Source: an uncultured Oxalobacter sp. (GTDB taxonomy: Bacteria > Pseudomonadota > Gammaproteobacteria > Burkholderiales > Burkholderiaceae_D). Taken from it: a stretch of 14,901 nt of DNA. The translations under genes and the position numbers were made by a program. This document shows, one piece after another, positions 1 to 6,231 of this stretch (its first letter is position 1; each line of letters begins with the position of its first letter). The stretch lies in contig CAJKQK010000048.1 in NCBI GenBank assembly GCA_905202055.1, positions 1-14,901 of the forward strand, read 5' to 3'. The notes beneath the pieces are model-generated. The model searched no databases and was not told the DNA's origin. It worked only from the letters and a program-made list of their open reading frames with translations.

Positions 1-1
1 T

Positions 2-421
2 GAATACCAGAGATCCCTTATTACTGAAGACAATTATAACTGGCTTTGTCAGTTACCTCATTTTATAATCAAAGATAATCTATTTATGGTGCATGGTGGT
101 TTATATAATCCAATAGATGAGTATCTGGTGCCATCCGAAGAGTATTTTTTGCCTATTGATACAAAGTATTTTGTGTCCGGCCATACCCATGTACAAAGGG
201 TGGAAGTATTCAATGACAAAATTTATTGCAATCCGGGATCTGTCGGCCAGCCGCGCGATAATAACCCGGATGCGGCGTTTGCTGTTTTTGACGGCCACGA
301 ATTCAAAACTTTCAGAGTTCCCTATGATATTGAAAGAGTCGGATATCTTATGGATAAAGCTGGATTTTCTGGCTATTATTATGGATGTCTGAGAACGGGT
401 GCAAAGAATTTAACCTGGTAA
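2..421 (+). CDS. Calcineurin-like metallophosphoesterase, 3' part
   Basis: The reading frame is open from the left edge, so the start codon and the N-terminal half lie outside the window; 139 codons remain before TAA. Visible residues include a metal-ligand HGG (31-33 of the fragment), the GHTH motif (60-63) and NPGSVGQPRD (77-86). These are typical of the YfcE/MJ0936-like branch of the calcineurin-type metallophosphoesterase superfamily (Metallophos_2), whose members are usually about 220-250 residues. The missing part should hold the first metal ligands (GDxHG and GNHE/D). Such enzymes are binuclear-metal phosphodiesterases or phosphatases; the physiological substrate cannot be told from sequence. 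It lies 216 bases upstream of msbA on the same strand, and I see no clear terminator between them. The superfamily call is firm; any specific substrate would be a guess. Confidence 0.88.
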   Translation, partial: EYQRSLITEDNYNWLCQLPHFIIKDNLFMVHGGLYNPIDEYLVPSEEYFLPIDTKYFVSGHTHVQRVEVFNDKIYCNPGSVGQPRDNNPDAAFAVFDGHEFKTFRVPYDIERVGYLMDKAGFSGYYYGCLRTGAKNLTW

Positions 422-637
422 GGTTTTTTGTATTGATGATGAATTTTTGTTATGAGTGACAGTGAATTTTCATCGATATGATCTGGTTTCTTCCCGGTAT
501 GAAGAATCTGGTATCGCTAAAAAATGACATGAATCACTATTTTCTTATATTCCCGCCCCTTCGTTTTTTGAAAATAATATCAAAAGCGCCAATTAAATTA
601 CATTTTTTCTCTTCATCAGACTATCACACTGAAATAG

Positions 638-2404
638 ATGTTTAAAAATTTAAAAAATTCGCCCTTCGTCATCAACTATCGCCGTATGTGGCCGTTCGTG
701 AAACCTTATTGGGTTCGGGCCTTGATTGCGATGACTTTGTGTATTCCTATCGGCTCTTTGGATGCCGTGATAGCCTGGTGTATGAAGCCTTATATGAATA
801 TGGTGCTTGTTGAAAAGTCGACAGGACCAACAGAATGGTTTGTCCCTCTGTTCATTATTGGCTTTACCATTTGTAGCGGTGGGCTGAATTATGCTGCAAC
901 CTATCTGAATGTTTGGGTAGGAACACGTATTACCAATGATTTGAAGGCGGCTTTGTATGCAAAACTGCTTTCATTTGAAACAGCTTTTTTTGATCGTCAG
1001 AATTCGGGTGATATCGTTTTCAGGTTTAATACCGATGCAGAAATGGCTTCTGCAGGTCTGTTAAATAACCTGAAAGTTTTTCTTTCCAGATTTTTCTCAT
1101 CTCTTTCGCTCATCGGCGTTCTTTTTTATAACTCATGGCAGCTTTCTCTTATTGCACTGCTGGTTTTAGGGTGTACTTTCTATCCCATGGCAAAAGTCCG
1201 GAAGATGATAGAAAGCCTTATGAATGAAACCATTATCTCCGGTTCCCGGGTCATCACTGCCTATAATGAAACATTTGCTGGTAACAAAACCATTATGGCT
1301 TATAACTACCAGCAGACGCAAAAAGCCAAATTTCAGGAGATTTTGAATTCGCTTTTCAGATTAAGCATTAAAATGACCCAGCGCTCATCCTGGTTGACTC
1401 CCATGATGCACATTATGGTTTCTATCGGAATTGCCGCTACCATAACGTATGGTTCTCATCTGATTGTTACCCATCAACTTTCTCCGGGTGGTTTTGTTTC
1501 GTTTATTACGGCTTTGTTAATGCTTTATACCCCTATCAAGAATATGGGTAGTAACTACACTGCTGTCCAGCTTTCATTTTTGGCAATTGAGCGTGTTTTC
1601 GCTCTCGTAGACAGTAATCCCGGTATCCAGAATAAACCGGATGCGAAAGAGTTAGGTTCCATCCGCAACCGGATTCAATTTCAAAATGTGCATTTTCAAT
1701 ATGTTCCGGATGCGCCCATTCTGAACAATATATGTCTCGATATTAAAGTTGGAGAATGTATCGCCCTAGTTGGAAATTCAGGAGGCGGGAAGACAACTAT
1801 CGTCAATTTATTGCCACGTTTTTACGATATTCAGTCGGGCCAGATTCTGATAGACGGTACGGATATCCGCGATTACACATTGGATAGCCTGAGAAAAAAT
1901 ATCGCTATCGTTTTTCAGGATAATTTTCTTTTTTCGGGGACGATTCGGGATAACGTTAAAGTGGGCAGACCCGACGCAACTGATGAAGAGATACGCCGTG
2001 CTCTCGATTTGGCTTATCTGACAGAATTTGTCAATTCGCTTAAAGATGGATTGGATACTTTCATTGGTGAAAGAGGTATTTTGTTATCCGGTGGTCAAAA
2101 ACAACGGATAGCGATTGCCCGGGCTTTTATCAAGGATTCTCCAATTATTATCCTGGATGAAGCGACCTCTGCGCTGGATAATAAATCCGAAGCAACCGTT
2201 CAGAAGGCGATTGATAATCTGATGAAGGACAGAACTGTTTTCGTGATTGCACACCGCCTGTCTACTGTTCGTAATGCGGACAAGATTGTGGTGATCAATC
2301 AGGGAGAGATCGTCGAGATCGGTACTCACGATGAGCTGATCGGCAGGGAGGGGGGGCACTATAAAGCCCTGTATGACGCTCAATTCAAAACACAGCTCAG
2401 CTAG
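638..2404 (+). CDS. msbA: Lipid A / LPS-core exporter, ABC transporter with fused membrane and ATPase domains (MsbA type)
   Basis: A complete 588-residue ABC half-transporter, the usual length for MsbA, which acts as a homodimer in the inner membrane and flips lipid A-core to the periplasmic leaflet using ATP. Residues 20-310 form the six-helix membrane domain. The nucleotide-binding domain is complete: Walker A GNSGGGKTT (379-387), Q-loop Q427, signature LSGGQ (483-487), Walker B IIILDE (503-508) and H-loop H539. The Walker A has GGGKT where many MsbA have GSGKS, which still fits the consensus. The ATG at 638 gives the normal N-terminus before the first helix, but the upstream sequence lacks a clear Shine-Dalgarno; the next in-frame ATG (686) has none either. 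The glycosyltransferase behind it supports an LPS context. MsbA is the best call, although close multidrug or lipid exporters share the architecture. Confidence 0.9.
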   Translation: MFKNLKNSPFVINYRRMWPFVKPYWVRALIAMTLCIPIGSLDAVIAWCMKPYMNMVLVEKSTGPTEWFVPLFIIGFTICSGGLNYAATYLNVWVGTRITNDLKAALYAKLLSFETAFFDRQNSGDIVFRFNTDAEMASAGLLNNLKVFLSRFFSSLSLIGVLFYNSWQLSLIALLVLGCTFYPMAKVRKMIESLMNETIISGSRVITAYNETFAGNKTIMAYNYQQTQKAKFQEILNSLFRLSIKMTQRSSWLTPMMHIMVSIGIAATITYGSHLIVTHQLSPGGFVSFITALLMLYTPIKNMGSNYTAVQLSFLAIERVFALVDSNPGIQNKPDAKELGSIRNRIQFQNVHFQYVPDAPILNNICLDIKVGECIALVGNSGGGKTTIVNLLPRFYDIQSGQILIDGTDIRDYTLDSLRKNIAIVFQDNFLFSGTIRDNVKVGRPDATDEEIRRALDLAYLTEFVNSLKDGLDTFIGERGILLSGGQKQRIAIARAFIKDSPIIILDEATSALDNKSEATVQKAIDNLMKDRTVFVIAHRLSTVRNADKIVVINQGEIVEIGTHDELIGREGGHYKALYDAQFKTQLS

Positions 2405-2452
2405 TAATGATTTTTTGGCTGTCTCACGTTTTTCCACTCGCTTTTTTAATGG

Positions 2453-2472
2453 AATGATGATTTTTCATCATT
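2453..2472 (+). terminator. AT-rich hairpin behind msbA, weak terminator candidate
   Basis: A perfect 8-bp stem (AATGATGA / TCATCATT) closes a TTTT loop 49 bases after the msbA stop codon. Only two of the eight pairs are G-C, and just two T follow, so it would be a weak intrinsic terminator or an mRNA-end-stabilising hairpin. No better candidate exists directly behind msbA. Confidence 0.3.
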
Positions 2473-2570
2473 TTCAATACTTTGACCGGACTGACAGGTA
2501 AAGATTTTCTTCGCAGGTATGTTCTATTTGAAGAAGTCCAGATCGATTGCAGGTGCTATTGTAACGGTTT

Positions 2571-2601
2571 TAAAAAATGATGCTGTCAAAACCATTTTTT
2601 A
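2571..2601 (-). terminator. AT-rich inverted repeat, possible terminator of the glycosyltransferase gene
   Basis: TAAAAAATG (2571-2579) is the exact reverse complement of CATTTTTTA (2593-2601), with a 13-base loop. It lies about 225 bases beyond the stop of the leftward glycosyltransferase gene. The stem has only one G-C pair, so its strength is doubtful. It may equally be a chance product of A/T runs. Confidence 0.22.
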
Positions 2602-2825
2602 CTTCATCCGATACCTCGTTACAAATAGCAATGATCGTCTGTGCAGATTCCTTTTTTTCCTTCCTATAAGAAAGTGCTGAGAATAGGGCCGCACAAAACC
2701 CGGGAAAATGTGTACAAGAGTGGTTCAGGCAGGGAATATCCACGAGAAGAGCAGTTTTATAACGATAAAACCACTTGTTTTCGGCAGTAGTGCCACTGCT
2801 GGTCGGTAACAGAATTGAAAAATGA

Positions 2826-3836
2826 TCAAATAACAAGAAAAACGAGAAGAAGGATCAGCAATATATTTATCAAGATAAGAATTTTTGATATTTTTTTATA
2901 CTTTGTATACTTCTTATGTATTCTGGTTTCTTGTGAATTGACATTGGCAAACATTAAATCAAAAAATTCAGAATATCGTGAGTTGATAAGACTTAATTCG
3001 TGAAATCGTTTGTTCTTGTAATAAGCATTGACTATCGTGCAGAAATTTTCAAAAAAGATATCAAAATATTTTTCAGAAAATTGGGTGATATTCTTGTAAA
3101 CATTGTAATAAAAGTTGATTATCTTCATCCCATATTGCAGATGTAATTTTTCAGGATTTTCACTGGCAAGCCACCACATTCCCCCTCGGTGTCTACGGTA
3201 AACTGTCATTACATCAGGAAGAAAGCCGATTTTACCGGTTTGCGCATGTAATAAATGCATATACCAATCGCCCGGTATGATATCTTCCGGGAAATAGTCA
3301 AGAAGATGTTTGTCCTGCTTAAATCTCCAGCGGTACATACACGAGTTGGTTTGAATGAAATTACTTTTTACCAATTCGTTTGTTGTTAGTAATGCTTTGT
3401 TATCTCTATATTTTGGTTCCGGGAAGATATAATCCTGATTACTTTTATCTTCCCATATAACTTTCACAGGATGAAAGCAAATGGAGTATTCGGGATGGCT
3501 ATCAAGAAAATCCACTTGTTTTTGTAACTTTAACGGATCCGAGAAGTAATCATCACCTTCATTGTTTATTACGTATTCTCCCTGAATCTGCTTATATGCA
3601 CTTAAAGTGTTTTGATAAGGGCCAACATTATTTTTCTGAAAAACCGGTTTAATGATATCAGGATAATTGCGTGCATATTGCCTTACTATCTCGGTTGTTC
3701 TGTCGCTTGAACAATCTTCTCCAACAATAACTTCAAAGGGAAAGTCTGTTTTTTGCATTAAAAAACTATCGAGTGCCTCAGCGATAAATTTTTCATGATT
3801 ATAGGTTATACAGATAATCGTTACTTTTGGTTTCAT
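2826..3836 (-). CDS. Family-2 glycosyltransferase with C-terminal membrane anchor
   Basis: A 336-residue protein with a GT-A (GT2) fold signature. It starts with KVTIICITYNHEKFIAEAL (4-22), the typical nucleotide-sugar-binding beginning, followed by the EGDDYF motif (93-98) carrying the metal-binding acidic residues, and GDW (189-191) where the catalytic base is expected. Residues 317-336 are a very hydrophobic tail (ILILINILLILLLVFLVI) that probably anchors the enzyme to the inner membrane. It should transfer a sugar to an LPS, O-antigen or other surface glycan; donor and acceptor cannot be read from the sequence. It is a single gene on the strand opposite msbA, with no other glycan gene beside it. 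The ATG at 3836 gives the standard family start, but no clear Shine-Dalgarno precedes it. Base composition is AT-rich compared with genes to the right, as is common for surface-glycan genes acquired by transfer. Confidence 0.88.
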   Translation of the reverse strand: MKPKVTIICITYNHEKFIAEALDSFLMQKTDFPFEVIVGEDCSSDRTTEIVRQYARNYPDIIKPVFQKNNVGPYQNTLSAYKQIQGEYVINNEGDDYFSDPLKLQKQVDFLDSHPEYSICFHPVKVIWEDKSNQDYIFPEPKYRDNKALLTTNELVKSNFIQTNSCMYRWRFKQDKHLLDYFPEDIIPGDWYMHLLHAQTGKIGFLPDVMTVYRRHRGGMWWLASENPEKLHLQYGMKIINFYYNVYKNITQFSEKYFDIFFENFCTIVNAYYKNKRFHELSLINSRYSEFFDLMFANVNSQETRIHKKYTKYKKISKILILINILLILLLVFLVI

Positions 3837-4194
3837 TTGAGCGGCTACTGATAAAGTTTGTTTTTACCGAAAATGTTTTTCACGTAAATCTGTCATATTA
3901 TTTTCGGGGAATTTTGTATTATATTTATCGTAAATTATTTGTTTGAGAAATGGCTAATTTGCAGGACATCTCTGATGATTTTCATTTATTGAAGTAAGTA
4001 ATTTCCCTTCGTATTCTGGATGATAAAAATAGAATACTTTTTATTTGTTCAGGTACAAATGATACAGGCAAACACTTCATATCAGAAAGTATTTCTCACA
4101 GTCATGAAATTGAAAAACTCATAACAATGATATTAAAAGTATGATGACAGGAAAATTTTACTTCCGGATGAGCGTGGGGGTGCGGATGATTGTC
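3837..4194. other. AT-rich gap between the glycosyltransferase and the tRNA terminator
   Basis: About 360 bases without a complete gene. The left end should hold the leftward promoter of the glycosyltransferase: a TATAAT lies on the minus strand at 3918-3923, about 80 bases before the start codon, but no matching -35 box is evident. The rest includes a possible broken reading frame (3950-4144, listed separately). I see no tRNA fragment duplication or integrase remnant. Confidence 0.5.
3950..4144 (+). pseudogene. Possible remnant of a short coding sequence with an internal stop
   Basis: One plus-strand frame runs from ATG at 3950 through 15 codons to TAA at 3995-3997, then continues in the same frame for 48 more codons to TGA at 4142-4144. 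The second part reads like protein, containing ILFICSGTNDTGKHFI and then EIEKLITMILKV. I do not recognise a family. No Shine-Dalgarno precedes the ATG. It may be the decayed start of a gene lost from this AT-rich segment, or chance openness. I lean only slightly to a remnant. Confidence 0.22.
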
Positions 4195-4228
4195 AAAAAA
4201 GCCCAATCATTTCTGATTGGGCTTTTTT
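4195..4228 (-). terminator. Strong symmetric intrinsic terminator behind the tRNA genes
   Basis: GCCCAATCA (4201-4209) and TGATTGGGC (4214-4222) form a perfect 9-bp stem with a TTTC loop, flanked by six A on the left and six T on the right. On the minus strand it sits 6 bases past the tRNA-Phe CCA end and would stop the tRNA transcript. Because of its symmetry it can also stop rightward transcription leaving the AT-rich region. Confidence 0.92.
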
Positions 4229-4234
4229 ATATTC

Positions 4235-4310
<76 letters not shown>

Positions 4311-4376
4311 AAGACTTGTAATTATAACAAACTCATCCGGATAATCACAAGGACTGCCTGCTATAACTGTCTTATT

Positions 4377-4453
4377 TGGTGGTGATAGGTGGACTTGAAC
4401 CACCGACCCCAGCATTATGAGTGCTGTGCTCTAACCAGCTGAGCTATATCACC
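4377..4453 (-). tRNA. tRNA-Met (anticodon CAT), probably elongator
   Basis: The 77-nt minus-strand gene has a perfect 7-bp acceptor stem GGTGATA/TATCACC, a D loop with GCTGGTTAGAGC, anticodon loop CTCATAA (anticodon CAT), a T stem GGTGG/CCACC and an encoded CCA (4377-4379). The base-paired first acceptor position argues against initiator tRNA. The anticodon arm with the following GGGGTC resembles elongator tRNA-Met rather than the lysidine-modified tRNA-Ile2, but a CAT anticodon alone cannot exclude Ile2. It is the first gene of the two-tRNA transcript. Confidence 0.95.
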
Positions 4454-4465
4454 AAGTAGCCTGCT

Positions 4466-4494
4466 ATTCTGATGGTTTCAGAGAGAATTGTCAA
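4466..4494 (-). promoter_or_regulatory. Sigma70 promoter of the tRNA-Met/tRNA-Phe transcript
   Basis: On the minus strand a perfect -35 box TTGACA (4494-4489) is followed, after exactly 17 bases, by CAGAAT (4471-4466), which matches 4 of 6 bases of the -10 consensus. Transcription would begin about 6 bases before the tRNA-Met 5' end. Confidence 0.7.
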
Positions 4495-4556
4495 GGAAGT
4501 TTTTGCGGATTTTTGCTGGAGTGTTGGAAATATTCCAGCGCCTTGCTCATCCGTTT

Positions 4557-5495
4557 TCAAAGGCTTCTCTCGACGTGTGTCATGATATTTTTCAAGGCAT
4601 TTGGCGAGAGGCAATCGATGGAGATGCGTTCGGGCATGGAACGGAGCCAGGTGAGCTGGCGCTTGGCAAGCTGGCGGGTGGCGGCGATGCCTTTTTCACG
4701 CAATGTTTTTCTGTCGAATTTACCGTCCAGGTATTCCCATGTCTGGCGATAGCCCACACAGCGCATGGATGGCATACCGGGGTGAAGGTCGCCACGTTTG
4801 CGCAGTTTGATGACTTCTTCGATCAACTGGTCGTCTTTGAGCATCTGGTCGAAGCGCAGCGCAATGCGTTCGTGCAGTTTGCTCCTGTCAGACGGTTCCA
4901 GTGCAATCGGGATAATGTTGAAGGGAAGGGCTTGCGCCGACTGGCCGGAATGCAGTTCGGAAAGAGGCTTGCCGGTCAATTCGATGATTTCAAGGGCGCG
5001 TTGTATGCGCTGGGCATCATTGGGTTTCAGTCTGTCGGCTGTGACGGGGTCGAGGTTCGCCAGTCTGGCGTGCATGCCCGGCCATCCGATTTGTGCGGCT
5101 TCTTCATCGAGTTTCGCGCGGATTTCCGGATTGGCGCCGGGCAGGTCGTCCAGACCACTGGTCAAGCCCCTGAAATAGAGCATGGTGCCACCGACCAGCA
5201 GGGGGAGTTTGCCTCTTTTACGGATATCGGCGACCAGACGAAGGGTATCTTCACAGAACTGGGCGACTGAATACGTTTCGGCCGGATCCATGATGTCGAT
5301 CAGGTGATGGGAAACGCTTGCCCGTTCTTCCTGTGAGGGTTTGGCGGTACCGATATCCATTTCACGATACACGAGGGCGGAATCGACAGAAATGATCTCG
5401 GAAGGGATTTTTTGCGCGATGTCGAGTGCCGCAGCGGTTTTTCCCGAAGCGGTCGGCCCCATGATGGCGATGATAGATGGTCTGGTATCTGTCAT
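4557..5495 (-). CDS. miaA: tRNA dimethylallyltransferase (i6A37 synthesis)
   Basis: A 312-residue MiaA, which transfers the dimethylallyl group from DMAPP to N6 of A37 in tRNAs reading codons that start with U. The neighbouring tRNA-Phe (loop CTGAAAA) is one of its standard substrates. Visible motifs are the P-loop GPTASGKT (13-20), DSALVYREMDIGTAKP (38-53) with the catalytic aspartate, VGGTMLYFRG (101-110), MRCVGYRQ (244-251) and the tRNA-contacting RQLAKRQLTWLR (274-285). The length matches the family's roughly 310 residues. The ATG at 5495 puts the P-loop at its normal distance, though no strong Shine-Dalgarno precedes it. The transcript of the upstream exported-protein gene ends at a terminator (5633-5668), so miaA probably uses its own promoter (5544-5573). 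It ends 62 bases before the tRNA promoter. Confidence 0.97.
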   Translation of the reverse strand: MTDTRPSIIAIMGPTASGKTAAALDIAQKIPSEIISVDSALVYREMDIGTAKPSQEERASVSHHLIDIMDPAETYSVAQFCEDTLRLVADIRKRGKLPLLVGGTMLYFRGLTSGLDDLPGANPEIRAKLDEEAAQIGWPGMHARLANLDPVTADRLKPNDAQRIQRALEIIELTGKPLSELHSGQSAQALPFNIIPIALEPSDRSKLHERIALRFDQMLKDDQLIEEVIKLRKRGDLHPGMPSMRCVGYRQTWEYLDGKFDRKTLREKGIAATRQLAKRQLTWLRSMPERISIDCLSPNALKNIMTHVERSL

Positions 5496-5543
5496 GTTAT
5501 GAAAACAAAAGAATCATTGAAGGGAAATGATCGGGAGGTACAG

Positions 5544-5573
5544 ATTATTCATATGTTTTTTCATTGATGGCAA
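5544..5573 (-). promoter_or_regulatory. Candidate sigma70 promoter of miaA
   Basis: On the minus strand TTGCCA (5573-5568, 5 of 6 to the -35 consensus) is followed after 18 bases by AATAAT (5549-5544, 5 of 6 to the -10 consensus). The start point would be near 5537, about 40 bases before the miaA ATG. It lies downstream of the terminator at 5633-5668, where a miaA promoter is needed. Confidence 0.5.
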
Positions 5574-5632
5574 TATGATATCTCCAATATCTGTTTTTCC
5601 GCTTGTGCCGGAGAAAAAAGGGTTTTTCCATC

Positions 5633-5668
5633 AAAAAAGCCGTCAATATCGTTCATGACGGCTTTTTT
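5633..5668 (-). terminator. Bidirectional intrinsic terminator between the exported-protein gene and miaA
   Basis: GCCGTCA (5639-5645) pairs with TGACGGC (5656-5662) around a 10-base loop, flanked by AAAAAA (5633-5638) and TTTTTT (5663-5668). On the minus strand it lies 33 bases past the stop codon at 5702 and would end the mutL/exported-protein transcript. Confidence 0.88.
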
Positions 5669-5701
5669 CTGATGAACATCGGTATTCTTTCCGTTCGTTT
5701 T

Positions 5702-6166
5702 TTATTTCTGGAAAAGGTTTTTCAGCGCTTTGCCTGTTTCCATCAGCTGTTCCGATTTTTCCGGCGAGATCAGCAGGTTCGAAAACGTGTTTTTCGTCTG
5801 GGATTTCAGCTGGTCTGCGATCATTCGGGAACTGAGTGCCACGACAGCGTCCTGTAGACCGCTTGACGATTCATGCAGTGCCACTTGTGTGGCTTGTTTG
5901 CTGCAGGAAGTGGCGACCAGTCGGGTGACCAGTTTTTGAGCCTGCTGGTCAACTGCATTTGTTTTTGCGGCAGGAATGGTGACGATTGATTTTGCCGCAC
6001 CGGTTTTGCCAAGAGACACGAATGCCCATTGTGTCAATGTCGTCTTGTCCGCAGCGTTTGTGTTGTCATAGAGGCATTTCCCGAGCGCGGTGGCATATTC
6101 GCCTGCGAAAGCTGAGCCGGAAAGCAGGCATCCTGCCAGCATGGCGGTCATGATTTTTGTTTTCAT
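5702..6166 (-). CDS. Small exported protein of unknown function, downstream of mutL
   Basis: I do not recognise a named family. The 154-residue product from ATG 6166 has a classical Sec signal peptide: KTK, then a hydrophobic core, then SAFA, with cleavage expected after A21 before GEYATALGKC. The mature part is about 133 residues, looks mainly helical (ALGKCLYDNTNAADKTTLTQWAFVSLG near its start), and has two cysteines (C31, C88) that could form a disulfide in the periplasm. A longer version from ATG 6235 overlaps the mutL stop as ATGA but would add 23 residues before the signal peptide. I prefer 6166, which follows an A/G-rich stretch (GAAAAGAAAA). The gene is co-directional with mutL and ends at a strong terminator, so it is likely the last gene of the mutL transcript. 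The exported, small nature is clear; the role is unknown. Confidence 0.82.
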   Translation of the reverse strand: MKTKIMTAMLAGCLLSGSAFAGEYATALGKCLYDNTNAADKTTLTQWAFVSLGKTGAAKSIVTIPAAKTNAVDQQAQKLVTRLVATSCSKQATQVALHESSSGLQDAVVALSSRMIADQLKSQTKNTFSNLLISPEKSEQLMETGKALKNLFQK

Positions 6167-6231
6167 TGCTATTTTCTTTTCACGTATGGTTGGGACAAGT
6201 GTTATTTTTTCGATTCCGCTTTTCCATCCTG

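Larger units (their letters stand above)
2405..2825. other. Non-coding gap between msbA and the glycosyltransferase
   Basis: About 420 bases between two convergent genes with no convincing gene. A minus-strand frame of 88 codons (2570-2836) would need a TTG start and overlaps the glycosyltransferase end. It has no recognisable motif and no Shine-Dalgarno, so I do not call it. Contents that can be named are the hairpin at 2453-2472 and an AT-rich inverted repeat at 2571-2601. I see no transposase remnant or flanking repeat. Confidence 0.6.

Noticed and set aside
2570..2836. An 88-codon minus-strand frame behind the glycosyltransferase
   Set aside because: It would need a TTG start overlapping the glycosyltransferase stop, has no Shine-Dalgarno and no protein-like motif, and contains the AT-rich inverted repeat.
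2815..3003. A 62-codon hydrophobic plus-strand frame that could pass for a small membrane protein
   Set aside because: It is antisense to the hydrophobic C-terminal tail of the glycosyltransferase; the hydrophobicity follows from A/T-rich codons on both strands.
4488..5270. A 260-codon plus-strand open frame antisense to miaA
   Set aside because: Shadow of the conserved miaA gene; it also runs over the miaA end toward the tRNA promoter and has no family signature.
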